DNA from: Nitrobacter sp963807355
GTDB taxonomy: Bacteria > Pseudomonadota > Alphaproteobacteria > Rhizobiales > Xanthobacteraceae
NCBI GenBank assembly: GCA_963807355.1
Contig: CAWEBX010000013.1
Location: forward strand, 62,001-126,000
Direction of reading: 5' to 3'
Length of the DNA stretch: 64,000 nucleotides
Positions 42,774 through 51,414 of the stretch are shown piece by piece. Numbering within the stretch: position 1 is the first letter of the stretch; every line of letters begins with the position of its first letter. The position numbers were made by a program, and so were the translations under genes. The notes beneath the pieces were generated by a model. The model had not been told where the DNA came from. It worked only from the letters and a program-made list of their open reading frames with translations, and did not search any database.

Positions 42774-44531
42774 TTACGCAGCTCGAACTGAATTCAGGAA
42801 TTTCCCGACTTCGAGCTTAAGCCGGTTTCCGTCACTGGACAGTGACTGCGCCGCCGATAACACCTGTGACGAGGCTGTGCCTGTTTCCGTCGCACCGTGC
42901 CGTACGTCAGTAATGTTGGAAGATACCTGCTGGGTCCCTTGCGAGGCCTGCTGCACGTTCCGCGAGATTTCTTGCGTCGCAGCCCCTTGTTCTTCCACCG
43001 CTGCCGCGATGATCGAGGCAATCTCCGAGAGCTTCTCGATCGTGCCGCCGATCTCCCTGATGGCATCGACCGAATGCTGCGTCGCGGCCTGGATGCCTGA
43101 AATTTGCTGGCCGATCTCGCCGGTGGCTTTCGCGGTCTGCTCGGCGAGCGCCTTCACCTCGGAAGCAACCACCGCAAAGCCCCGGCCAGCCTCGCCCGCC
43201 CGAGCCGCCTCGATAGTAGCGTTGAGGGCAAGCAGGTTTGTCTGACCTGCAATTGTGTTGATCAGCTCAACGACCTCTCCTATGTGGCCCGCGGCACGAG
43301 ACAGCTCACCGACGCGATCATTGGTTTTGCGGGCTTGGTCGACTGCTTCATTCGCAATGCGCGCTGATTCCTGCACCTGACGGCCGATCTCGGTGACGGA
43401 CGATGCCAACTCTTCGGTTGCGGCGGCAACTGAATGAACGTTGGTCGATGCTTCCTCGGAAGCAGCCGCAACCGTCGTTGTCAGGTGCTGGGCCCGCTCG
43501 GCTGCGGAAGTCAGCGTACTGGCCGAGGCTTCCAGTTCGGTCGAGGCGGACGCGACTGTTTCGACGATCTCGCCTATGGCAGCTTCGAACGAATCGGCCA
43601 GCTTGATCATGTCGGCCTTCCGCTGCTGGGTGGCAATCTCGTCTTGATTCCTCTTCGCTTCGGCTTCCTCGCGAGCCTTCTGCTCGGACACGACCTTGAA
43701 CCTCTCGACGGCGGCAGCGACGGCGCCAACTTCGTCCTTGCGGCCAAGTCCTGGCAGCACGACCGAGAAATTGCCTTCGGCCAGTTCCAGCATGGATTTG
43801 GTCAGCGCCGAGATCGGTTTGGCAATAGTGACGATCGACAAGACGCAGGCGCCGATTAGCAGCAGTGCAACCGCGGCACCGAGTATCATCGAGATCCGTT
43901 CAGCCGACGCTCCTTCGCGTGCCGCCGCTGCTTTTTCCTCTTCAACGCGCCCCGTGGCGAACTCGACGACCTTCTCCGAGACTTCGGCCAACTCCTTCGC
44001 TGTCGGTAGGGCGACTTCCTTCGTCAGTCGGACAGCCTCATTCTCAAGCTTGGCAAGCCCCGCGCCGACATCCACCTTCATGTCGGCACCCTGTTTTGCT
44101 TCGATCTCCAGCAATTCGCCGCGAGCTGCGCCAATCGGCTTGGCCGCATTGTTCAGATACTGGTCGGCAAGCTGATTCATCTTCTCAAGTCTCGCACGGT
44201 TTTCGGCCGACTTCGAAAGCTTATGGGCTTCACTGATGAATCCCCGTGCAGCCTTGTAATGATTAACGACATCTTCTTGTGCGGCCAGCAGCTGCGCCCG
44301 CGTGCTTGCGAGACGAATATCACGGACTCCGATCATCATGCCGCGAGTCGATGATTTCGCTTCGATGCCTTTCATTGCGAGCAGATTCTGATTTCCTGCT
44401 TTCTCGTTGGCTTGGCGCACCGCATCGCTACCGCTCATCTGAGCATAGATCAGTGCGACAACCATGACGACGCTGAGCAACGATGTGATCGCGAGCTTTG
44501 TGCCGATTCGCAGATTCTCGATGAAACGCAT
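42774..44531 (-). CDS. Methyl-accepting chemotaxis protein
   Basis: From ATG 44531 (MRFIENLRIGTKLAITSLLS) it has 585 residues; an upstream extension is not membrane-like. A membrane helix at 10-30, a helical ligand-binding domain (about 35-210), a second helix ILGAAVALLLIGACVLSIV, a HAMP domain (KPISALTKSMLELAEGNF) and the cytoplasmic signalling hairpin INTIAGQTNLLALNATIEAA are all present. It controls CheA by clustering at the cell pole. The ligand is unknown. No cheW or cheA is nearby; the C-terminus lacks a CheR-binding pentapeptide. Confidence 0.92.
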   Translation of the reverse strand: MRFIENLRIGTKLAITSLLSVVMVVALIYAQMSGSDAVRQANEKAGNQNLLAMKGIEAKSSTRGMMIGVRDIRLASTRAQLLAAQEDVVNHYKAARGFISEAHKLSKSAENRARLEKMNQLADQYLNNAAKPIGAARGELLEIEAKQGADMKVDVGAGLAKLENEAVRLTKEVALPTAKELAEVSEKVVEFATGRVEEEKAAAAREGASAERISMILGAAVALLLIGACVLSIVTIAKPISALTKSMLELAEGNFSVVLPGLGRKDEVGAVAAAVERFKVVSEQKAREEAEAKRNQDEIATQQRKADMIKLADSFEAAIGEIVETVASASTELEASASTLTSAAERAQHLTTTVAAASEEASTNVHSVAAATEELASSVTEIGRQVQESARIANEAVDQARKTNDRVGELSRAAGHIGEVVELINTIAGQTNLLALNATIEAARAGEAGRGFAVVASEVKALAEQTAKATGEIGQQISGIQAATQHSVDAIREIGGTIEKLSEIASIIAAAVEEQGAATQEISRNVQQASQGTQQVSSNITDVRHGATETGTASSQVLSAAQSLSSDGNRLKLEVGKFLNSVRAA

Positions 44532-44727
44532 CGTAAGTAGCTCCAGAAAATTAGGCTGCGGCACTCGTATGGGCTGATTAGCAATGTTTCGAAATCGCCG
44601 ACGATAACGGGCCGATCGGAGCAATAGGCCCTCAGATACGAATAACTCGTTATAGCAACGGACGGATCACGAGAGCGCCACCCAAAACTGCCTCCCGGCC
44701 GGCCAACCGTAGTTGAGGCTTTCAGGA

Positions 44728-45670
44728 CTATCGCCCGAACGGCGGGAACGAAGGATTGCCCTGCGGTTGCCGTTGTGGCGGAGGCGATGGCGCCGGTTGG
44801 GATGGCGGTGCCGGCTGACGCGACTGGCGCGCGGATGGCCGTGGGCGCTTGGTCGAAGGCGGCGCGGGCTTCGGCTCATCCGGCTGCGCGGCGATAACAG
44901 TCGTTTCCGGATCCTTGCAGTCGGTCAACCAGACGTCATAGATCGGATGCTCGACGCCATGCAGGCCTGGGCTTGACGCGAACATCCAGCCGGAGAAAAT
45001 CCGCTTCACCTCGCCCTGAAGCGTGATCTCATCGACCTCGACAAAGGCGTCGGTATTAGCGGCCTCTGTCGCGGGCCGCGTGTAGCAAGCGTTGGTCTTC
45101 ACCCGCAGCGCGCCGAACTGCACTGTTTCTCCGACATCCTCATCGAAATGGATGATGCGGCCGGTGATCTTGTCGAGGCCGGAAAATGCAGCCTTCTTGT
45201 TGACAACCTTCTCCGCCGGGGCCTCGGTGACAACCTCGTCGCCGGGTTGCAACGTGGCCGGCGTTGGCGGCGCCGGTCGCGTGGAATTCTGTTCGGGAGT
45301 CTTAGGGGGTGAAGGCGGCGCGACGGCTACGCCACCTGGAGCATTGCCACTTGGAGCATTCTGCGGAACCACGGTGGTGCCGGGCGGCGGCGGCAGTGGC
45401 TGGGACTGAACCGGGCCGGGCGGTGGAGCGCCTTGCCCCGGCGCAGGATGCATGGGCGCCGGCAGCACCCGTCCTTGTTGCGGCAAGTCGGGCACTTCTT
45501 CCTCGTCATCCTCGGGCGCGACCTGACCCTGTGGAATCGCGCCGGGCGGACGCGGCGGGGAGTTCTGAAAAAATATTACCAATTTGGGCGCGCGCAGAAG
45601 GCGCGGCAACGACGAGAGCCGCGCCCGCAAAAGCCGCACAACCGGCTATAACAATAGTTCGAAACATCAT
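44728..45670 (-). pseudogene. DUF2155 exported protein, frameshifted in an A6/T6 run
   Basis: The start ATG ATG at 45670 gives a signal peptide (IVIAGCAAFAGAALVV, AAPSARAQIGNIF). At 45568-45573 a run of six identical bases shifts the frame. Removing one base joins AQIGNIF to QNSPPRPPGAIP, the open frame that runs to 44728. That frame has a Pro-rich linker and the DUF2155 domain: ALDKITGRIIHFDEDVGETV-like text, LRVKTNACYTRP, GWMFASSPGLHGVEHPIYDV and LTDCK. DUF2155 proteins are periplasmic and occur in this position in relatives. The lesion could be a sequencing error or a slippage-prone tract. Confidence 0.8.
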
Positions 45671-46095
45671 GCGCGGCTTTGTGAGGCTCGAATCAGGGGC
45701 CGGACCATTGTACAGGGATTAAAGGCTCCAAGCCGCTCGCAGCATCCGGTTAACACGTCGATTGCGGCGGGGAAAGGGCGGCCTGCTCCCGCGTCCACTG
45801 ACGGCTGCGGCAACGCGCTATCCCCGTCGAGTAACTGGTCGCGCGGGACGCAGATACAGACGACACCGAGGGTCGAACCGCGGTCCTCTTTAGTGCCAGA
45901 TCGGTGCCACCCGCAAGGCGGGTAGCGCGCCCCACTCCGCAGGCTCTGAGGGTGCAGGTGCTCGGCGTGGATTTACAGCAACAGACGCGATCAATCGCTC
46001 GTATGGTGTTTTTTAGAGGATCGGGGTTGGCGCATTCCGATTATTCAAGGGTATACTTGCCCCGGATTTGTCAGTTTTGAGTGTCGGGAATTGCC
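45671..46095. other. Intergenic stretch between DUF2155 and FecR-type genes
   Basis: No gene is recognised. It holds the divergent promoters of both neighbours. An inverted repeat CCCGCAAGGCGGG occurs near 45908-45921. An AT-richer part before 46096 (GTATGGTGTTTTTTAGAGG) may be the promoter of the FecR-type gene. Confidence 0.4.
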
Positions 46096-47859
46096 ATGAG
46101 CCGGACGGAGGGGCTTTATATCGCGATGACGGCGGCTGCGCTGTCGCTCGGGGGCGCAACGGCGCAGGCTCAGCAGGTCGGCACTGCATCGGCAGTCAAC
46201 CCTGCCGCAACCGCCAACCTGAAGACCATCGTCATCGGCCAATCGATTGCCCACAAGGAACACATCCAGACCAAGTCCAGCGGCTCGGTGCAGTTGCTAT
46301 TCCTCGACAAGACCTCGATGACCATCGGTCCGAACAGCGACCTCACAATCGATGAATACGTCTATGACCCGAAAGCCAACACCGGCAAGCTGGCGGCAAC
46401 TCTCGGCAAGGGCGCGCTGCGTTTCGTAGGTGGCCAGATCAGCCACAACGGCGATGCCGAGATCAAGACCGCGTCGGCTTTGATCGGCATTCGTGGCGGC
46501 GTGATGATGACCGACGGAAAAGGCGGCATCTATTCCGGCTACGGCACAATGACCGTCACGTCCGGCGGCCGGTCCGTCGCGCTGGGCGCCGGCGAGTTCA
46601 CCCAGACGCAAGCGGGTGCTCCCCCAACGCCACCCGACCTGCCGCCGCCAGGGTTCGTGCAGCAGCAGATCGCTATCTTCCAGAGCGCGGCCGGTCAAAC
46701 GGGCGGCGTACGCGCCGGCACGGCATCGGCGAAGAATATTGCGACGGCCGCGCAAAGAGCGACAGGATCCCCCAACGGACTGGTGACCGGATCGGGTGCT
46801 CCTCCCACTCCCGCTCTGCCCCCTATTGTCGAGCAACTCAGCGCAATCTCGTCAGCCTTCACCCAGTCGATCCAGATTTCCAATCAGGCGGAGGCGGTGC
46901 AGCAGATCGCACAGGACCGGCTTACGGACCATTCACCGCCGGACAATCACAACCTTCTACCGACGGACAACAACACTCCCCCGCCCAACGCGCGGCCGTC
47001 GGTGACGCTGAGCGGATATGTCGGCGGACTGGACGTCATCACTGGCAATCAGATCCCGGTCAGACCGGTAAGCGGTACATCCGAAATCACCCTCGACGCT
47101 GCCAATAATCGCGTTCAGGGAAACCTGGATATACACGCCTACGACTCGATGAATCCGTTCACGCAACTTGCCGGTACGATTCACGCGCTGTTCCAGTTCG
47201 GATCGAAGGGATCGAGCGGTCCGGCCAACAGCGCTTATGTGGACTACAACAATTTCTACGCGAACACGCCCGCCAACTCCGTCGTCAACGGCGTATCGGT
47301 TAACGGCGTGATGGTGTCAGCCAACGGCGCAGCCACCAGCCAGATCGTCAACGGCGCAATTCCGAACCTGACGCCCTGTCAGTGCGAGTATACGCGCTGG
47401 GGTTTCTGGTCGGTCGAATCGACGAGTGCTAATCCGAACAACACGGCCCAAACCCCGCGCGAAGTCCTCGTGGGTACCTGGGTCGCCGGTCGGCCAGTGG
47501 GCAGCATCAGCGACGTCCCAACGATAGGCCAAGCAACCTATACCGGACACGTCATCGCCAACGTGAATAATGCAGGCTTCGTCGCCGGAGGGTTCTCGAA
47601 CACCGTCGATTTCGGAGCGCGCACCGGTGTGGTGAGCGTGACCAATCTCGACAACACCAACTATTCCGGCAACGTAAATTTTAACACCGACCCACGCAAT
47701 TTCGGCGGCACGATCACCGGTAACAATCGTAGCATGACCCTGCAAGGCAGCTTTTTCCAGGGTCCGAGCAGCCCGGTCGGCGAAATGGGCGGGCGCGTTG
47801 GGATTTCGGGAGACAATAATTATCTCGGCAGCGGCATTTTCGCGGCCACCAAGCGCTGA
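46096..47859 (+). CDS. FecR-domain surface/exported protein with C-terminal beta-barrel-like domain
   Basis: The 587-residue protein starts at ATG 46096; a GTG 15 bases earlier is possible. A signal peptide ends at AQAQQ. Residues about 30-150 are a FecR-type domain (IGQSIAHKEHIQTKSSGSVQ, LLFLDKTSMTIGPNSDLTID, KTASALIGIRGG). A low-complexity Pro/Asn linker follows. The C-terminal 150 residues (TGHVIANVNNAGFVAGGFSN, GEMGGRVGISGDNNYLGSGI, FAATKR) resemble the lipoprotein beta-barrel of TbpB-type surface proteins. It has no membrane helix like FecR, so it is not a sigma regulator but probably an envelope or secreted protein. Confidence 0.75.
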   Translation: MSRTEGLYIAMTAAALSLGGATAQAQQVGTASAVNPAATANLKTIVIGQSIAHKEHIQTKSSGSVQLLFLDKTSMTIGPNSDLTIDEYVYDPKANTGKLAATLGKGALRFVGGQISHNGDAEIKTASALIGIRGGVMMTDGKGGIYSGYGTMTVTSGGRSVALGAGEFTQTQAGAPPTPPDLPPPGFVQQQIAIFQSAAGQTGGVRAGTASAKNIATAAQRATGSPNGLVTGSGAPPTPALPPIVEQLSAISSAFTQSIQISNQAEAVQQIAQDRLTDHSPPDNHNLLPTDNNTPPPNARPSVTLSGYVGGLDVITGNQIPVRPVSGTSEITLDAANNRVQGNLDIHAYDSMNPFTQLAGTIHALFQFGSKGSSGPANSAYVDYNNFYANTPANSVVNGVSVNGVMVSANGAATSQIVNGAIPNLTPCQCEYTRWGFWSVESTSANPNNTAQTPREVLVGTWVAGRPVGSISDVPTIGQATYTGHVIANVNNAGFVAGGFSNTVDFGARTGVVSVTNLDNTNYSGNVNFNTDPRNFGGTITGNNRSMTLQGSFFQGPSSPVGEMGGRVGISGDNNYLGSGIFAATKR

Positions 47860-47907
47860 CAGCGCTTGCTCGGCATGTATGGCATCACGGCGTTGATGCC
47901 GGTCTTT

Positions 47908-48318
47908 CTAGTGCCCCGGTGTCCAGGGCTGGTAATCGCCGGTTGCCTTCGGACGGCGGCCGCTCGCCAGCGTCGAGCCGGACGGCCGATAGGCTGCTGG
48001 CGTCCCGGTCATGTTTGGCACATGCGGCTTCTGCCATTCGCGCGGCTGATAGTTCTCTTTGGTAGGTGGAACATCCACAACGTGATGAATCCAGCCATGC
48101 CATTCAGGCGGAATGCGGCTGGCTTCCGCAGAGCCATTGTAGATCACCCAGCGCCGCTCGAAGCCAAGCGTCGGGTCGATCTTCCCGCCGCGCGTCCGGT
48201 AATAGCAGTTACCTTGGCTGTCCTTGCCGACCAGTTCGCCAAATCGCGCGGTCCAAAGCTGCGTACCGAAGGTCTGGCTATTCCACCAGGTAAAGAGTTT
48301 GAGGAAAAACTGCTTCAT
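47908..48318 (-). CDS. NDUFA12-family complex I accessory subunit
   Basis: It has 136 residues. FLKLFTWWNSQTFGTQLWTA, GELVGKDSQGNCYYRTRGG, ERRWVIYNGSAEASRIPPEW and HGWIHHVVDVPP are the conserved blocks of NDUFA12 (B17.2). In mitochondria and Alphaproteobacteria this is a supernumerary subunit of NADH:ubiquinone oxidoreductase, bound on the peripheral arm near NDUFS6. It is encoded away from the nuo operon, as is usual. No membrane segment is present. Confidence 0.93.
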   Translation of the reverse strand: MKQFFLKLFTWWNSQTFGTQLWTARFGELVGKDSQGNCYYRTRGGKIDPTLGFERRWVIYNGSAEASRIPPEWHGWIHHVVDVPPTKENYQPREWQKPHVPNMTGTPAAYRPSGSTLASGRRPKATGDYQPWTPGH

Positions 48319-48648
48319 TGCCGCAAATCCGTCGCGGGAGTTTCACGGACCCTCCGCAAGGGTTCGCATTCCGACTGGTTTGATGCCATCCCGCCGAGGT
48401 CTTGTCCAGCCAACCGCGGCCAAATAGCGCGACCCGGGGTCCGCCGGCAGCACCAAAGGGTCCAAATTGCGGGTTGCACTTCGGCTAACACGCCTTTACC
48501 CAACCCTCCTCATCCAAGCGTGGTCTGGCGTCATCCAAGGCGAGCAATGGCGCAGAAATGACAAGCCGCAAGGTATTCTGCGGCTGTTGACTGGCCCACT
48601 AAAACTTTGAATGTTGCCTCTCAGGCATAAAGAAACAAAGGCTGTGAA
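48319..48648. other. Intergenic stretch between NDUFA12 and a GNAT gene
   Basis: No gene is recognised on either strand. It contains the divergent promoters. TTGACT at about 48586-48591 may be a -35 element for the GNAT gene, but no good -10 follows. Confidence 0.4.
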
Positions 48649-48930
48649 ATGTCCGAAGTCGTCAACAACATGGAAAAGCATCGCTACGAGCTCGAAGTGG
48701 ACGGGCATATCGCTGCAACCTACTATCGGTTTCTGGACGGGGTTCTTGTCTTCACGCACACCAAGGTGCCGCCCGAACTCGAAGGCAAGGGCATCGGCTC
48801 AGAGCTGGTGAAGGGCGCGCTGGATCAGGTACGCGCGGATAAATTCAGGGCTAGCGCTCAATGCCCCTTCGTGAAGGCGTGGCTCGAGAAACATCCGGAT
48901 TATGCCGATCTGCTGAGGCCTAATTTGTGA
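48649..48930 (+). CDS. Small GNAT-like acetyltransferase (YjdJ type), copy 1
   Basis: The protein has 93 residues: YELEVDGHIAATYYRFLDGV, VFTHTKVPPELEGKGIGSEL with the acetyl-CoA-binding EGKGIGS turn, and FRASAQCPFVKAWLEKHPDY. It matches the minimal GCN5-related family (about 90 residues, PF14542-like). These bind acetyl-CoA; substrates are unknown. A paralogue lies 134 bases downstream on the same strand. Confidence 0.85.
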   Translation: MSEVVNNMEKHRYELEVDGHIAATYYRFLDGVLVFTHTKVPPELEGKGIGSELVKGALDQVRADKFRASAQCPFVKAWLEKHPDYADLLRPNL

Positions 48931-49064
48931 GAAGGCGCGAGGCCTCGTCTCGAAGAGTGCTCAGGTCAGATTTCGGGTCTCGCGACATGTGTCGCCTCCA
49001 GATGAAGCAGCGCGCCGTGGCGGGGAACTGAGGGTGGCGGGGCCGAAGGGATTTGAGCGCAGGC

Positions 49065-49337
49065 ATGACCGCCGTCTACGACAACAAAGCCCTGAGCCGG
49101 TTTGAACTTGAAGCCGAAGGCGGCGTTGCTTTCGCAACGTACCGCCTTGCGCCCGGTATGGTCGTCATCACTCACACAGAAGTGCCACGCGAACTGCGTG
49201 GCCGTGGCATCGCGTCGACGTTGGTGAAGGGCGCGCTGACGCTGATCCGGGTCGACGGCCTCAAGGTCGCAGCCCGCTGCGGGTTCGTGGCCGCTTATCT
49301 CGACAAGCATACGGAAGAAGCCGACCGAGTGGAATGA
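49065..49337 (+). CDS. Small GNAT-like acetyltransferase (YjdJ type), copy 2
   Basis: Starting at ATG 49065 (a TTG 12 bases before is less likely), it has 90 residues: RFELEAEGGVAFATYRLAPG, VITHTEVPRELRGRGIASTL, VKGALTLIRVDGLKVAARCG and FVAAYLDKHTEE. It is a clear paralogue of the preceding gene but with RGRGIAS in the acetyl-CoA loop. The tandem pair suggests an old duplication with diverged substrates. Confidence 0.82.
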   Translation: MTAVYDNKALSRFELEAEGGVAFATYRLAPGMVVITHTEVPRELRGRGIASTLVKGALTLIRVDGLKVAARCGFVAAYLDKHTEEADRVE

Positions 49338-49434
49338 GGCCGCATCTAACGCATGCGTTCACAGCCTCATCAAAACGCACGCCTTTCTCTCATCGAGACG
49401 ACGTGTCCATCAGCGGACCGTCCAGAATGTCCCA

Positions 49435-49809
49435 TCAGTGCTTCATGTCGGGCGGCAACTTGCCACCGTTGGCTGAGAGTTGAGCCATCATCTGCTTATG
49501 CAGCCAGATGTTCATCGCCGCGGAATCGTTGGTGTCGCCCGGGTATTTTAGGTCCTTTGCCAGTTCCTTACGAGCACTCAGGCTGGAGTCGACATCAAGC
49601 GCCTTCATCAAATCAACGATCGAGGTCCGCCATGCCAGCTTTTCCTTCTTGGCGGCGACGACTTTGTCGAGAATGGCCGCGACGTCGACGCCCTTCGATG
49701 CCGAGCTCTCCGACGAGGGTGCAGCACCGCTACCAGCTTCACCTGTCGGTGTTGCCGCTTCGGCGTGCGTGCCGAAGACGGCGCTCATGATCTTTCCAAA
49801 TATGCTCAT
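49435..49809 (-). CDS. DUF3597 protein
   Basis: ATG 49809 gives 124 residues: MSIFGKIMSAVFGTHAEAAT, an Ala/Ser/Gly-rich linker, and the DUF3597 domain VDVAAILDKVVAAKKEKLAW, VDLMKALDVDSSLSARKELA and NIWLHKQMMAQLSANGGKLP. The fold resembles LysM-adjacent helical domains; the function is unknown. No signal peptide is seen. The longer frame upstream is Cys/Arg-rich and not coding. Confidence 0.85.
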   Translation of the reverse strand: MSIFGKIMSAVFGTHAEAATPTGEAGSGAAPSSESSASKGVDVAAILDKVVAAKKEKLAWRTSIVDLMKALDVDSSLSARKELAKDLKYPGDTNDSAAMNIWLHKQMMAQLSANGGKLPPDMKH

Positions 49810-50215
49810 TGTGCCGCTCCCAATTGCTTCAGTCTTTGAACCAAATTCGCTGCGAACCTCTCGTCTGTTTCCGCCGGATCGCCAAAAGAGTAACCGGCTC
49901 ACTGTGGCTTGCCAATGCGGACAATGCTGGCAACGCAGTCGGCGCCAGTTACACACTCCGCTGCAACAACAAAACGCAGGTAAGCAGTCGAACCAATATG
50001 TGCGCGGCATGCCGGTCACCCTGCGCAGGGTAACATCGAAATTCACTCAACCGTGAGCAACTAAAATCGCAGATCGGAATTAGAATGGTCTTACAGGTCG
50101 CAGCAAGACCAGGTTGCTTGCCCTTGCGTCTGGTCTTGATCGTGATCGTTTCCGAAGGGGCGAACTCGCGCCTTCCGACGGCCAGAGATCGACCCGCGAA
50201 AGGGAGGCAACGAAC
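49810..50215. other. Intergenic stretch between DUF3597 and DUF2189 genes
   Basis: No gene is recognised. The two genes are divergent, so both promoters must lie here. Open frames in it are short and lack motifs. Confidence 0.4.
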
Positions 50216-51142
50216 ATGGCCACTTATCCTGTTGACATCACGTCACACTCGGGAATGGCCGGCGCAGACAGACCTGTGGTCCGTCACATCGGCTTACCCG
50301 ACCTCCTTGATGCGTTGAGGTTGGGCTGGGAAGACTTCAAGGCGGTTCCCAGCCACGCCATCGTCCTTTGCGTTATCTATCCCATAATTGGAATTGTTTT
50401 AGCGCGAATAGCGCTTGGCTACTCGGTCTTGCCGCTCGTGTTTCCGGTCACCGCCGGTTTTGCCCTGATCGGGCCATTTGCGGCGCTAGGACTTTATGAA
50501 CTGAGCTATCGGCGCGAACTCGGCCAAGAAGCCTCCGCCTGGCATGCGTTCGGCGTGCTACGAGCGCCGTCGTTTGGATCGATGCTTGGACTGGGCGGCT
50601 TGCTGCTAGTTATTTTCTTCGTGTGGGTGGCAGTGGCTCACGCGATCTACGTGTCCACCTTCGGTAACACCCCGGCAGCGGCAATTCCCGATTTCTTCAC
50701 GCAGGTCTTCGCCACGTCCGAGGGCTGGCGCATGATAATGATCGGTGTCGGCGTCGGGTTCCTGTTCGCGGCCGTCGCGCTGTGCATCAGCATTGTGTCG
50801 TTCCCGGTGATGCTTCATCAACACGCTGACATGACCGATGCCATGCTGACGTCAATGCGCGTGGTCGCGAAGAATCCAATCGCGGCCGCGGAATGGGGTC
50901 TGATCGTTGCTGTCCTGCTGACGCTCGGGTCGATTCCCTTCTTCCTTGGCCTCACGATTGTGATGCCGTTGCTGGGTCATGCGACGTGGCATCTCTATCG
51001 TAAAGCGATCGAGAGCCCTTTAACGTCGTCAGCACACGAGCCTCCGGAAACGGAGAAAGAAAAGCGCTACGCGGCCGATTTCCCGTCCGTCTTGTTGCCC
51101 CCATATGGGCGCAAGCACCGGTTCTTCGATAGTTCGGATTGA
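50216..51142 (+). CDS. DUF2189 membrane protein
   Basis: From ATG 50216, after GGGAGG, the product has 308 residues. About six membrane helices are visible (HAIVLCVIYPIIGIVLARIA, LGLGGLLLVIFFVWVAVAHA, IMIGVGVGFLFAAVALCIS, WGLIVAVLLTLGSIPFFLGL). The first domain has DLLDALRLGWEDFKAVPSHA, a DUF2189 signature. The C-terminal tail is cytoplasmic. Its function is not known, though it often lies near cytochrome oxidase genes in Alphaproteobacteria; here it is alone. Confidence 0.88.
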   Translation: MATYPVDITSHSGMAGADRPVVRHIGLPDLLDALRLGWEDFKAVPSHAIVLCVIYPIIGIVLARIALGYSVLPLVFPVTAGFALIGPFAALGLYELSYRRELGQEASAWHAFGVLRAPSFGSMLGLGGLLLVIFFVWVAVAHAIYVSTFGNTPAAAIPDFFTQVFATSEGWRMIMIGVGVGFLFAAVALCISIVSFPVMLHQHADMTDAMLTSMRVVAKNPIAAAEWGLIVAVLLTLGSIPFFLGLTIVMPLLGHATWHLYRKAIESPLTSSAHEPPETEKEKRYAADFPSVLLPPYGRKHRFFDSSD

Positions 51143-51414
51143 CGGAAAAGACGCTCGTTCTCACAAGGCTGTCTCGGTGTCGGGAGCTTTTGAACTCGCT
51201 CGCTGGCCAACCGAGGCAGCCGCTGCGTTCCACAGTCAGCATTCCTGGCAGACCAAGTCCGGACGCGAATACCGTCCACGCGTTGCAAGTGCCGGATCAA
51301 CATCCATTGCTGTTCCAGATCCAAGGCGGGATCGTACAAGGAAACGAGAGTGCCGTCGCGGTTACTCGCGCTAACGTGTTCCTTTTGGCTTGAAAACGCG
51401 CTACCCCTCGTCCC

